Shown here one piece after another: positions 34,805 to 43,114 of a stretch of 64,000 nucleotides of DNA. The DNA comes from Bacteroidales bacterium. GTDB lineage: Bacteria > Bacteroidota > Bacteroidia > Bacteroidales > Marinilabiliaceae. Every line of letters begins with the position of its first letter. The first letter of the stretch is position 1. The stretch is from contig JAKSLF010000005.1 of NCBI GenBank assembly GCA_024401355.1, forward strand, positions 1 to 64,000, read 5' to 3'. The notes beneath the pieces were generated by a model, which was not told the origin of the DNA, ran no database searches, and saw nothing but the letters and a program-made list of their open reading frames with translations. The position numbers and the translations under genes are program-made.

Positions 34805-35487
34805 TATTTTTCATCCATTGGGTTCAACACCAGGTAGTCTATAAAAATATGTGGTGTCTCCACGAAGTCAGGGCCTATTTCACCTGTCGGTACAATCTTT
34901 TCCACCTCTGCTATCACCATTTTGCATGCCGTTGCCATCAGTGGGTTGAAATTTCTCAGTGTGCCCTTGTAGCGTATGTTGCCAGACTCGTCGGCCACAT
35001 ACCCTTTTATTATTGCCACGTCACCCTTCAGAGGTTTCTCCAACAAATATTCCTTGCCATCAACTTCGATGATCTGCTTCCCCTCCATGGTCGTTGGCCA
35101 TGTACTGTCGGCCACAATGGTGCCTACGCCAGTTGGTGTCAAAACGCCTCCAAGGCCCGCACCTGCTGCACGAATCTGTTCCACCAGAGTTCCTTGTGGC
35201 TGCAGTTTCAGTTCCATTTTTCCAGCGTTGACCAGTTCTCCGCATTGCTTGTTCAGACCTACATGCGATGCTATCAGCCGTTTTACTTGTCCACGCGCCA
35301 GCAGACGTCCGCAGCCCTCATTCTCGAAACCTGCGTCGTTGCATATCACAGTCAGATCGTGTGCCTTTACGGCATTCACAATTGATTTGGCAGTGCCGCA
35401 TGTCATGAAGCCGCCAACCATTATCGTCATGCCATCTTTTATCAGCGCACCAGCTTCTTCTGCTGTTATTATTTCTTTCTTGCTCAT
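34804..35487 (-). CDS. 3-oxoacid CoA-transferase subunit A (AtoD/ScoA-like)
   Basis: 227 residues from the ATG at 35487 (MSKKEIITAEEAGALIKDG). Signatures are GMTIMVGGFMTCGTAKSIV, a glycine-rich CoA-binding loop near the N-terminus, and AAGAGLGGVLTPTGVGTIV in the middle. An in-frame ATG at 35535 would add a hydrophobic 16-residue extension not expected in this cytosolic enzyme, and the -7 element at 35493-35500 would then lie inside the gene; the later start is preferred. Together with subunit B it forms an (alpha-beta)2 enzyme in short-chain acid metabolism. Confidence 0.9.
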   Translation of the reverse strand: MSKKEIITAEEAGALIKDGMTIMVGGFMTCGTAKSIVNAVKAHDLTVICNDAGFENEGCGRLLARGQVKRLIASHVGLNKQCGELVNAGKMELKLQPQGTLVEQIRAAGAGLGGVLTPTGVGTIVADSTWPTTMEGKQIIEVDGKEYLLEKPLKGDVAIIKGYVADESGNIRYKGTLRNFNPLMATACKMVIAEVEKIVPTGEIGPDFVETPHIFIDYLVLNPMDEK

Positions 35488-35492
35488 GTTGG

Positions 35493-35500
35493 CAAAGGTA
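35493..35500 (-). promoter_or_regulatory. Bacteroidetes -7 element immediately upstream of the CoA-transferase operon
   Basis: TACCTTTG on the minus strand fits TAnnTTTG and ends only 5 bases before the preferred ATG at 35487. This would make the transcript almost leaderless if the element is used. Confidence 0.45.
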
Positions 35501-35522
35501 TATAAAAAAATTGCTAAAAATA

Positions 35523-35553
35523 TTGTATTTTTCATAATTAAACCCTATATTTG
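35523..35553 (+). promoter_or_regulatory. Promoter of the soluble histidine kinase gene
   Basis: A -33-like TTG at 35523-35525 is 20 bp from the -7 element TATATTTG at 35546-35553. The ATG follows at 35586. Confidence 0.55.
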
Positions 35554-35585
35554 ATAAATCACAAACAAGTATAAAGTTTTTACCC

Positions 35586-37505
35586 ATGCGTAGCCTTCTA
35601 TCCATTGATCCTGATTGCCGACAGCTGATTGAGGCTGTGGCCCAGCACTATAGTTCTGTTCTGCTTGTCAACATTGATACACGGCAATATCAAGCTATCA
35701 AGTTGTCGCAGTTTGGGCATAACATTATGAACCAGTACCCTGATGACAATTTTGACTACTATATAACCAACACCGTAGCACCCGACTTCCACGACGTCTT
35801 CCGTCGTTTTATCGACACGTCTACTCTTGCCTCTCGTCTTGCCTCGCAGCCTGTGCTCACTATGGAATTTAGAAGTCTCGCTGAGGGACGCAACTGGTGT
35901 CGAGCCACATTCTCAGTAATATCTTCCGAGTTACATTTGGCACTTCTTACCTTTGAGGACATTCATCGTTCGAAGGAGCGTGAATTTCAGATAGAGCAGC
36001 AGATGAAGTATATCAATGGACTCTTCAGCGGTTATGATGTAGTACTCGTCTACAATGTAGACACGGAGAAGCTCACCTATTCATACGTCTGCGATATAGC
36101 ACCTGACAACCTGCGACTTTCGCTTTCATCTTCGCTTCCATTCACTGAGATGTTTGCCTCGACCATCCATAGTTTCTGTCACCCCGACCATCTTGAACAG
36201 ATTTTACCATATACTGACCCTAACTTCCTTCGTCAGGTACTTAAAAGCAAGAAGAGACATACACAGCGTTTTCTCTATTTCAACACCAACGTTAACGACT
36301 ATAAGTGGATTGAGCTGAAGCTCATCAAATTTGCCTCTACCGACCAGCCAGCTACCGACATTGCCATAACCTTTACTAATGTTGATGCTGACGAACGTCT
36401 CAAGCGACAGCAGCATGCCGCACTCGAAGATGTCAAGTCGATTATCCGTGCTTCTGAGATGGGTATCTGGCACATTACTCTCATTCAGGGTAAGAAATCG
36501 ACCATGCAGGCCGACGATACCATGCGTCGTCTGCTAGCCATCGACACCGATGCACACCTCACGCCCGAGGCTCTTTATGACGCTTGGTTCAGCCGCATTG
36601 ATGCAGACGCACTCACGTCGGTCAACGCCTCTGTAATGAAGATGATCACCGATGGACGCGACGAGAATACATACCTTTGGCACCACCCTACGCTCGGACC
36701 TCGTTATGTACGTTGTGGCGGCACCTCACAGCCTATCATGGGTGGACACGTTCTCTCGGGTTACCACTATGACGTTACTGAGCAAGTGCTTGCCGAGATG
36801 AATGGCAAGAAATTGCTTCAGGACGCACTCGATGCAAGCAAGGAAAAGAGTGCCTTCATTCATAATATGGTGCATGAGATACGCAATCCGCTAAACGCCA
36901 TCATGGGCTTTTCCGAGCTCCTTGCCATGCCTGATGGCTCATGGAGTCAGAGTGAGCGCGATGAGCAGTTCCGTCAGATCACCAATGCCTACAACATGCT
37001 CAAATTGCTAATCGACGATGTCATTGATGCCGCTGATGCCGAGCATGGAAATTACATTGTCAACATCTCTGATGTCAATGTCAACGACGTCTGTCGTACC
37101 GTCATACAGGGCATGGAATTCCGCAAGCCTGGCAATGTTCGCCTCTACTTCACAACCGAAGTGTCTGACGATTACGTCATACAATCTGACTCCCGTCGCA
37201 TTTGCCAGATTTTGGCCAACTATATTAGTAACTCGTGCAAGCACACCATTGCTGGTGAAATACGCCTCCACGTCAGTACTACCGAGCGACCTGGACACAT
37301 CACCTTCTCTGTCACCGACACAGGTGAAGGCATTCCGCCTGAGGCCGCACAGGATGTCTTCAAGAGGTTCAAGAAGTACAACAGCAACGTCAAAGGTTCT
37401 GGCATTGGGCTCAACATCGTCAGCGTACTTGCCGACAAGCTTAATGGACAGGTTTGCCTTGACACCACTTACACTCGTGGTGCGCGCTTCCTCTTTATTC
37501 TTTGA
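35586..37505 (+). CDS. Cytoplasmic PAS-containing sensor histidine kinase
   Basis: 639 residues with no membrane segment or signal peptide. The first 400 residues hold about three PAS-like regions: one near 15-130, one near 145-265, and a third beginning IIRASEMGIWHITLIQG and closing with a PAC-like VLSGYHYDVTEQ. The HisKA helix has MVHEIRNPLNAIMGFSELL (His430). The ATPase domain has the N box ILANYISNSCKHT, G1 VTDTGEGIPPE and G2 GSGIGLNIVSVLADKL. There is no receiver domain fused and no regulator gene beside it, so its partner is elsewhere, possibly the stand-alone receiver at 15.7-16.2 kb (speculation). Confidence 0.9.
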   Translation: MRSLLSIDPDCRQLIEAVAQHYSSVLLVNIDTRQYQAIKLSQFGHNIMNQYPDDNFDYYITNTVAPDFHDVFRRFIDTSTLASRLASQPVLTMEFRSLAEGRNWCRATFSVISSELHLALLTFEDIHRSKEREFQIEQQMKYINGLFSGYDVVLVYNVDTEKLTYSYVCDIAPDNLRLSLSSSLPFTEMFASTIHSFCHPDHLEQILPYTDPNFLRQVLKSKKRHTQRFLYFNTNVNDYKWIELKLIKFASTDQPATDIAITFTNVDADERLKRQQHAALEDVKSIIRASEMGIWHITLIQGKKSTMQADDTMRRLLAIDTDAHLTPEALYDAWFSRIDADALTSVNASVMKMITDGRDENTYLWHHPTLGPRYVRCGGTSQPIMGGHVLSGYHYDVTEQVLAEMNGKKLLQDALDASKEKSAFIHNMVHEIRNPLNAIMGFSELLAMPDGSWSQSERDEQFRQITNAYNMLKLLIDDVIDAADAEHGNYIVNISDVNVNDVCRTVIQGMEFRKPGNVRLYFTTEVSDDYVIQSDSRRICQILANYISNSCKHTIAGEIRLHVSTTERPGHITFSVTDTGEGIPPEAAQDVFKRFKKYNSNVKGSGIGLNIVSVLADKLNGQVCLDTTYTRGARFLFIL

Positions 37506-37520
37506 TGACAACGTAGATTT

Positions 37521-37569
37521 CCGAAAAATATGCATTTTTGCCTTAAAAAGTGCCGAAAAATATGCATTT
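37521..37569 (+). repeat. Pair of 17-bp direct repeats with an ATGCAT core
   Basis: CCGAAAAATATGCATTT occurs at 37521-37537 and again, without change, at 37553-37569. The 32-bp spacing equals about three helical turns, which would suit a dimeric regulator, but no regulator is identified. Confidence 0.6.
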
Positions 37570-37775
37570 GTATAAGTAAAATGCAGATATACAGAGAGAT
37601 ATATGAATGTTCTAAAAAGACGTGTTAATATATCCAAAAAGCCATGTAAATGAGGTGTTGCGGGCGTGACGAAATGTTAAAGAAATTAACAAAAAGGTCG
37701 AAAATCGAGTTTGACAACTTTGACCATGACCATTGTTAAATTGGGTTAAAGAAATGTCATTTGAGATGGAGTCAG

Positions 37776-37814
37776 AAAGGTATGGTAAGGGTACGGTAAG
37801 GTACCGTTATCCCT
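37776..37814 (+). repeat. 39-bp intergenic motif, copy B (related to copy A at 17592)
   Basis: Begins AAAGGTATGGTAA and ends TATCCCT like copy A. It contains a small perfect hairpin, ACGGTA-AGG-TACCGT at 37793-37807. 30 of 39 bases match copy A without gaps. Confidence 0.55.
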
Positions 37815-38043
37815 CCGAGAAAAGTGTCTAAAGTCGATGGCGCTATTTTTGTGAAAGATTATTAAATGTTATTAAGAGGAAGGTGCTTAAATTAACATAG
37901 TGGGTTGGCGTTTTAACTAACAAGAACACGAACTATTTGGAGTATAATGCAGAAAACGTGGAATGGTCGCGGTCAAAAGGTCAAAGTTGATTTTTGGGGT
38001 CAGGTTTTTTGGGGTGAAGATGATGTTGGTGAAATAGTTTTTG

Positions 38044-38051
38044 TAAATTTG
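38044..38051 (+). promoter_or_regulatory. Bacteroidetes -7 element for the lipoprotein at 38142
   Basis: TAAATTTG fits TAnnTTTG, 90 bp upstream of the ATG at 38142, leaving a long 5' leader. Confidence 0.45.
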
Positions 38052-38141
38052 TGGCCATATATTTAAACGAAACTTTACATATACTAAAACGAACAGGGAA
38101 GGTTATAATACCAATTACCATTATCATAACATTATTGACAC

Positions 38142-39698
38142 ATGAAGAATAAACTTACTCGCTTTATGCTCTTCTTGAGCATTACTGGCATTTTAGCTAT
38201 GACATCTTGCAAGACAGACGACCCAGAACCAGAGCCTATTGTCAAGCCAACACCTAAGCCAGACCCAGAACCAACGCCTAAGCCTGATCCTAAGCCAGAC
38301 CCAGAACCCGAAGCATTAGACACCATTAAGGTTGCAAGCTATAAGATAGTCAAGCCGAATCTTACGGAAGATAGCGAAAACATGTATGAGATATCAATTG
38401 GCTATCCAACATTGGAAGTCACTTTCAACCATCCAGCTGAAGTCACTTCCATCAAGCCAATGCTTGATGGTTTGGAATTGCCATTTGTAGTTGACTATGA
38501 AATGTCGGATGACGGTCTGAGGATGACTGTTGACCGTCTGGTATTCTATCACATGACCGACCGAAAGTTAGAGTTGGAAATAAGGATGAAGGGCCTCAAG
38601 GACGGACATCATTGGAAAGATAAAATAGAATTAGCTACATGCAAGAACAGCTATGTATATGATGGTATGCCAGAAACGGTGATAACCGACTATGAGAGAG
38701 AGACGATATGGATGGCAACCAAGTTTCCACACCGCGTCTATCGCATTGCAATGTCGGACCCTGAGCATCCTGTGTATGCCGATTTTGACATTTGCCCGAA
38801 TGTAATCACCATTAACCCATACAACGGGTATCTATATGTAGGCACTAAGGTGACATCATACGAAGAGGCGGCAATATATGACAGGAAAGTGCACGTGCTT
38901 GATGCCACGACACTCAAGGAAGTCGATTCGTTTGTAGTGTCGTTTGATCATACGTCTATGTTTGATAGTAATGGGAAATTAAAATTCCCTGACGCTTCGC
39001 CTATGTCGATGGCATTTACTGATGATGGTTATGGCATCATCGTGCGCCAGAAATATGGTGACAGTGGCACTGACCTCTGCTATGTAGACAGTAAAAATGG
39101 TCATAAGGTGACCGTTGATGATTGCTGGACGGAATTTTACAGCACGGTTGACGTGTCATACGACAAAAAGCAGTTGATAATTAAGCAAGACCGCTTTATG
39201 AGTTCTAATCTTTATCTGGTTTCACGTAAAAATCCGACACTGAAGGAATATGTCGTAGCAAACCAATATAAGTCGGATGATCCTTCGGCAGGAGGAACGC
39301 TCGTAGCATATAAATTTCACAGAAGCGAGCCGAGGTATTTCATCCATGATGTCTCTTCGATGTGTATCATAGATTATGAGAAAGATGAATACTCACCAGT
39401 CTTCACTATGATAGGTGAGGTTGTAAGTGTCGACTACGACTATAACAATGAAAACTTCGTCTTTAAGGTTGACCAATTCAATGGTGCATACTACTATGTA
39501 GACATGAACACCGGCACACCAGTCTTTGGCTGCAACTATGTCTTGCCAGGCGAGCCTGGCGACCACATGAGGTATATGACACATAACCCTAAGCGTGATG
39601 AGCTCTACTTCTTTGAGATTCCTGTCGACCGCAATTCGTTTACGCACCTTATAGTGTTTGACGCAAAGGAATTCAGGGAGCAGCCAGCGGAAGAGTAA
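38142..39698 (+). CDS. Lipoprotein with Pro/Lys/Glu-rich spacer and probable beta-propeller
   Basis: 518 residues. The lipobox MTSC (Cys23) is followed by an extended spacer of PEP, PKP and PDP units (about residues 27-60), which would hold the protein away from the membrane. The main part resembles a YncE-like beta-propeller: repeated strands such as ERETIWMATKFPHRVYRIAM, NPYNGYLYVGTK, VHVLDATTLKEVDSFVVSF and DELYFFEIPVDRNSFTHLIV. No catalytic motif is evident and I do not recognise a named family. LytTR-type repeats start 5 bp after its stop and belong to the next promoter. Confidence 0.75.
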   Translation: MKNKLTRFMLFLSITGILAMTSCKTDDPEPEPIVKPTPKPDPEPTPKPDPKPDPEPEALDTIKVASYKIVKPNLTEDSENMYEISIGYPTLEVTFNHPAEVTSIKPMLDGLELPFVVDYEMSDDGLRMTVDRLVFYHMTDRKLELEIRMKGLKDGHHWKDKIELATCKNSYVYDGMPETVITDYERETIWMATKFPHRVYRIAMSDPEHPVYADFDICPNVITINPYNGYLYVGTKVTSYEEAAIYDRKVHVLDATTLKEVDSFVVSFDHTSMFDSNGKLKFPDASPMSMAFTDDGYGIIVRQKYGDSGTDLCYVDSKNGHKVTVDDCWTEFYSTVDVSYDKKQLIIKQDRFMSSNLYLVSRKNPTLKEYVVANQYKSDDPSAGGTLVAYKFHRSEPRYFIHDVSSMCIIDYEKDEYSPVFTMIGEVVSVDYDYNNENFVFKVDQFNGAYYYVDMNTGTPVFGCNYVLPGEPGDHMRYMTHNPKRDELYFFEIPVDRNSFTHLIVFDAKEFREQPAEE

Positions 39699-39702
39699 CT
39701 TT

Positions 39703-39778
39703 CCGTTCGTCACCACCTTTTGTGCCGTTCGTTGTCGATTTTGACCCGTTGCCCGACAACTTTGACCCGTTGCTTGAT
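39703..39778 (+). promoter_or_regulatory. Direct-repeat array, likely LytTR-regulator binding sites (array 1)
   Basis: Four repeats start at 39703 (CCGTTCGTCACC), 39725 (CCGTTCGTTGTC), 39746 (CCGTTGCCCGAC) and 39767 (CCGTTGCTTGAT), that is 22, 21 and 21 bp apart. LytTR regulators bind tandem direct repeats with about two helical turns between them. The array ends 4 bp before the -33 TTTG of the promoter at 39783-39814. A closely similar array precedes the gene at 44030. Confidence 0.75.
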
Positions 39779-39782
39779 ATTA

Positions 39783-39814
39783 TTTGGCTACTTCTGACCT
39801 ACAAGATATTTTTG
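39783..39814 (+). promoter_or_regulatory. Promoter of the Cthe_2159-like / LytS / LytTR operon
   Basis: -33 TTTG (39783-39786), 20 bp spacer, -7 TATTTTTG (39807-39814), and ATG at 39869. It lies directly downstream of repeat array 1, a usual place for an activator. Confidence 0.65.
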
Positions 39815-39868
39815 CATCTAGTAGACCACACATTATTATTTTATGTTGAATCACAAAAAGGTCATTAA

Positions 39869-41848
39869 ATGAAAAGATGCATTTTTATCTTCGCAACAGC
39901 TATGCTAGTGGGTTGCGACAACACAGACAACACATTGTCTGACATTCCAAATTATGTCCAGCCACAACCGGGCAATAGCACTATTGACAATTCGGGTACA
40001 GACAGTTCAGGATTATCCTACAATTCGTCTGATGCCGCCTACGATGTGCGAAACTTCACCATCGAATGGGACATGATAGACGAGAATACCTTTGTCGAGG
40101 AGAATGAAAACACCTCCACTCTCGATGCTGACGATATGGTGGAAAACTCTTCATTCACAAAGACCATCATAGTCAACTTTGATGGCACCTCTGCGACTAT
40201 CTCTGGCGAAGTAGCTGGAGTTGCAGTCAATGTAGACAATGCGCATGTTATTGTCACTTCAGAAGGTGCTTCAGGTGTTGAATATATCCTTTCAGGCTCC
40301 ACAACTGATGGCCAGTTCAAGATCTATAGTGACAAGAAAGCGAAGATTACGCTAAGCAATCTAAACCTTACCAATGCCTCAGGATCGGCCATCGACATAC
40401 AAAGCAAAAAACGTATGTTTATAGTTTGTGCCGATGGGACAACCAACATACTCAGCGACGCCCCAGAATATTCCACTCCTGATGGCGAAGACGAAAAAGC
40501 TACACTCTTTGCCGAAGGGCAGATAATATTCTCCGGATGTGGGTCATTGCTCGTTAATGCGAACTACAAGCACGCCATTTGCTCTGACCAGTATATCGTC
40601 ACACGTGCAGGCACATACATCAAAGTGAACTCCATTAAAGATGGCATACACACCAACGACGGCTATACGCACAATGGCGGTATCCTCATTCTCAACTCCT
40701 CGGAGGGTGATGGTATCGACTCAGACTCAGACATCTGCATACATGGCGGACTCATTAAAATCCTCACCGACGGCATTGCCTCAAAGGGAATCAAATCTGC
40801 CGCCAACATCACCATTACCGGTGGTCGGCAGATAGTGTTGACTACGGGTTCTGCTGAATATGATAACGACGAGCAGGATGCGTCTTCTGCATCCTGTATC
40901 AAGTGTGACTCCACACTTACCGTCGTAGGTGGCAACCTTTTTCTCAAAAGTATTGGTGCTGGCGGCAAAGGCATTAACGTTGACCAGCAGTTCATACTTG
41001 CCGATGGTACTATATATGTACTCACTACTGGTTCGCTATTCACATACGCATCTTCAACCTCTTCTACCAGCACACGTCCAGGTGGTTGGAACATGCCTGG
41101 TGATCAATCTTCTTCAGACAATTCATCATCTCCTAAAGCGATCAAAGTTACTGGTGATATAAGCATCTCTGGAGGAACAGTACGCGTTAGGACAACGGGA
41201 GCTACAGAAGGCAGCGAAGGCATCGAGTCAAAAAGCAGCATCTATATCAAGGGAGGCGACATTGCAGTCTATTCTGCCGACGATGCCATAAATGCAAAAT
41301 CACATATTGACATCTCTGGAGGAAGCCTCTATGCCTATGCGACCAACAACGATGGCATCGACTCCAATGGAACAATCACCGTTAGTGGAGGAGTTGTCAT
41401 TTCGTCAGGAACTACCGCCCCAGAAGAAGGATTCGACTGTGACCAGAACACGTTTGCCATCACCGGTGGTACTCTCATCGGCATCGGAGGTAGCACAAGC
41501 ACTCCAACAAGCAGCAAATGTACACAGAATACGGTTGTCTATGCCGGCTCTTCGGCTTCGACTAATTCATTATATACACTTGTTGACTCGGATGGGAACC
41601 ACATCTTCTCGTTCACCTCTCCACGTTCATACAACTCCTTTACTCTACTTTTTTCTATGCCAGAATTGAAAAAAGGCACTTATATTCTCTATTCTGGTGG
41701 AACCGTAAGTGGAGGAAAAGAGTATAACGGATTAGTGACCAGTGGTACTTATTCTCCAGGAACACAACAATCATCTCTTACCATTAGTAGCAGCGTGACG
41801 ACAGTTGGTTCTGCAAATGGAGGCTTCGGGGCAGGTCCTAGATGGTAA
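39869..41848 (+). CDS. Cthe_2159-like (carbohydrate-binding domain, PF14262 type) surface lipoprotein
   Basis: 659 residues. The lipobox LVGC (Cys16) marks a lipoprotein, followed by a Ser/Asn-rich linker. From about residue 100 come parallel beta-helix rungs with the motif pattern of Cthe_2159-like proteins: GVEYILSGSTTDGQFKIYSD, ITLSNLNLTNASGSAIDIQS, DGIHTNDGYTHNGGILIL, GDGIDSDSDICIHGGLIKI, then several ISGGTV and ITGGR rungs. Acidic turns such as EGDGIDSDSDI fit calcium binding. The family binds cellulose or acidic sugars. It is the first gene of an operon with a kinase 39 bp downstream. Ligand unknown. Confidence 0.85.
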   Translation: MKRCIFIFATAMLVGCDNTDNTLSDIPNYVQPQPGNSTIDNSGTDSSGLSYNSSDAAYDVRNFTIEWDMIDENTFVEENENTSTLDADDMVENSSFTKTIIVNFDGTSATISGEVAGVAVNVDNAHVIVTSEGASGVEYILSGSTTDGQFKIYSDKKAKITLSNLNLTNASGSAIDIQSKKRMFIVCADGTTNILSDAPEYSTPDGEDEKATLFAEGQIIFSGCGSLLVNANYKHAICSDQYIVTRAGTYIKVNSIKDGIHTNDGYTHNGGILILNSSEGDGIDSDSDICIHGGLIKILTDGIASKGIKSAANITITGGRQIVLTTGSAEYDNDEQDASSASCIKCDSTLTVVGGNLFLKSIGAGGKGINVDQQFILADGTIYVLTTGSLFTYASSTSSTSTRPGGWNMPGDQSSSDNSSSPKAIKVTGDISISGGTVRVRTTGATEGSEGIESKSSIYIKGGDIAVYSADDAINAKSHIDISGGSLYAYATNNDGIDSNGTITVSGGVVISSGTTAPEEGFDCDQNTFAITGGTLIGIGGSTSTPTSSKCTQNTVVYAGSSASTNSLYTLVDSDGNHIFSFTSPRSYNSFTLLFSMPELKKGTYILYSGGTVSGGKEYNGLVTSGTYSPGTQQSSLTISSSVTTVGSANGGFGAGPRW

Positions 41849-41887
41849 TTATTTTCAATACAATGCTCGTAATATAAAGGCGAACAG

Positions 41888-43081
41888 ATGAAGATAAAAG
41901 AATATATACTCAACCATATCAGCCACAAAGCTATTGTCTATGCCGGCTTTTGGGTTATATTGCTCCTGTTGCCATTTATTGGCAATTATTTTACTATGTC
42001 TCAAAGGAGTCTTGCCCAACTCAATTGGCACGTGATCGTAAGCCAGTGGTCTAGTCTTATTCCGTTCCTTATAATCTTCCTGGTCAATTGTATATGGCTA
42101 GTGCCACGCCTCTTCATGCGTCAGCATTATGTCATATATATTGCGAGCGTTGTATTGCTTTCTTTATCCACATTCTTTGTTACTCAGTTAACGACAGAGC
42201 AGACTCCTATGCCACGTCATGAGATATCAATGAATGAAGACTTTGACGGCCATCATTTTTCAGGGCACGATAACAAGTTTAACTCGCTGCATGTCGGATC
42301 GCATGACATTCATGCACCTCATCAGGCTCCACCACGGAAGCCTGGTATGCATCTGCGCGACATGTTTTTTGGACCATTGGTGGGTGACATGTTCCTTGTC
42401 TTTCTGCTTGTTTCATTCAATATAGCTGTTGAGCTCTTCTTTAAGTCTCAAAAAGACAAACTCGCCATCAGGGAACTAAAATACAACGAAGTGCAAGCAC
42501 AGCTTGACTACCTAAAATACCAGATTAATCCCCACTTCTTCATGAACACTCTCAACAATATACATGCACTTGTCGACATTGATACCGACAAGGCGAAGCA
42601 GACCGTAATAGAGTTATCAAGGCTCATGCGTTACCTGCTCTATGAATCTAACAAGAAGTTCATTCAGCTAGACAAAGAAATAAGTTTTCTTCGTCACTAT
42701 ATAGAAATCATGCGCATTCGATACCCCGACGACGTGGTAGCCATAAAGTGCAACCTGCCAAATGCTGCAGAGTCTGTGCTCATTCCACCGCTTCTCTTCA
42801 TCAGCTTTGTCGAGAATGCATTCAAACATGGAGTGTCATATCGCAGCAACTCATACGTCAATATCGACATAACCATCGACAATAACAAGATTACATTCCG
42901 TTGTCTCAATAGCAATGCTAGCAAACAGAAAGACCAACATCATGGCATAGGGCTTGATAACATACGTCAGAGGCTCGAGCTGCTCTATCCGTTGCGATAC
43001 GAACTCTCCATCAACGAATCGTCTGGCCAATTTTCGGTTATTCTTAGCATTCCTGTTGTTAAAGCCACGGATTCAATATAA
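41888..43081 (+). CDS. LytS-type sensor histidine kinase with His-rich extracytoplasmic loop
   Basis: 397 residues. Four membrane helices lie at about 15-35, 53-76, 81-100 and 161-185. The loop between helices 3 and 4 (about 101-160) has nine histidines (111, 122, 123, 127, 135, 139, 142, 145, 155) plus several Met and Asp residues, which looks able to bind metal. The His_kinase domain has YLKYQINPHFFMNTLNNIHA (His216) and IELSRLMRYLLYES. The ATPase end has PPLLFISFVENAFKHGVSYR and HHGIGLDNIRQRLELL. It is followed 33 bp later by its regulator. Confidence 0.92.
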   Translation: MKIKEYILNHISHKAIVYAGFWVILLLLPFIGNYFTMSQRSLAQLNWHVIVSQWSSLIPFLIIFLVNCIWLVPRLFMRQHYVIYIASVVLLSLSTFFVTQLTTEQTPMPRHEISMNEDFDGHHFSGHDNKFNSLHVGSHDIHAPHQAPPRKPGMHLRDMFFGPLVGDMFLVFLLVSFNIAVELFFKSQKDKLAIRELKYNEVQAQLDYLKYQINPHFFMNTLNNIHALVDIDTDKAKQTVIELSRLMRYLLYESNKKFIQLDKEISFLRHYIEIMRIRYPDDVVAIKCNLPNAAESVLIPPLLFISFVENAFKHGVSYRSNSYVNIDITIDNNKITFRCLNSNASKQKDQHHGIGLDNIRQRLELLYPLRYELSINESSGQFSVILSIPVVKATDSI

Positions 43082-43114
43082 CGCATTTATCTAACGTCAT
43101 TAATCTATATCACT

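Larger units (their letters stand above)
37506..38141. other. 636-bp intergenic region with repeats and a promoter
   Basis: No gene is seen. It holds a 17-bp direct repeat (37521 and 37553), copy B of the 39-bp motif (37776-37814), a GACAACTTTGACC word at 37713-37725 that recurs in the LytTR repeat array at 39755-39767, and a -7 element TAAATTTG at 38044-38051 for the next gene. Confidence 0.6.

Noticed and set aside
34118..34837. Plus-strand open frame of about 239 codons over the CoA-transferase B gene
   Set aside because: The opposite strand encodes a full CoA-transferase subunit with the catalytic Glu; this frame shows no recognisable motif.
37713..37725. GACAACTTTGACC, also present in the LytTR array at 39755-39767, as an extra LytTR site
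   Set aside because: The CCGTT part of the repeat is absent and there is no second repeat 21-22 bp away.
38227..38320. Repeated Pro/Lys/Asp/Glu codons in the lipoprotein at 38142 as a functional DNA repeat
   Set aside because: The repetition is explained by a low-complexity protein spacer after the lipobox.
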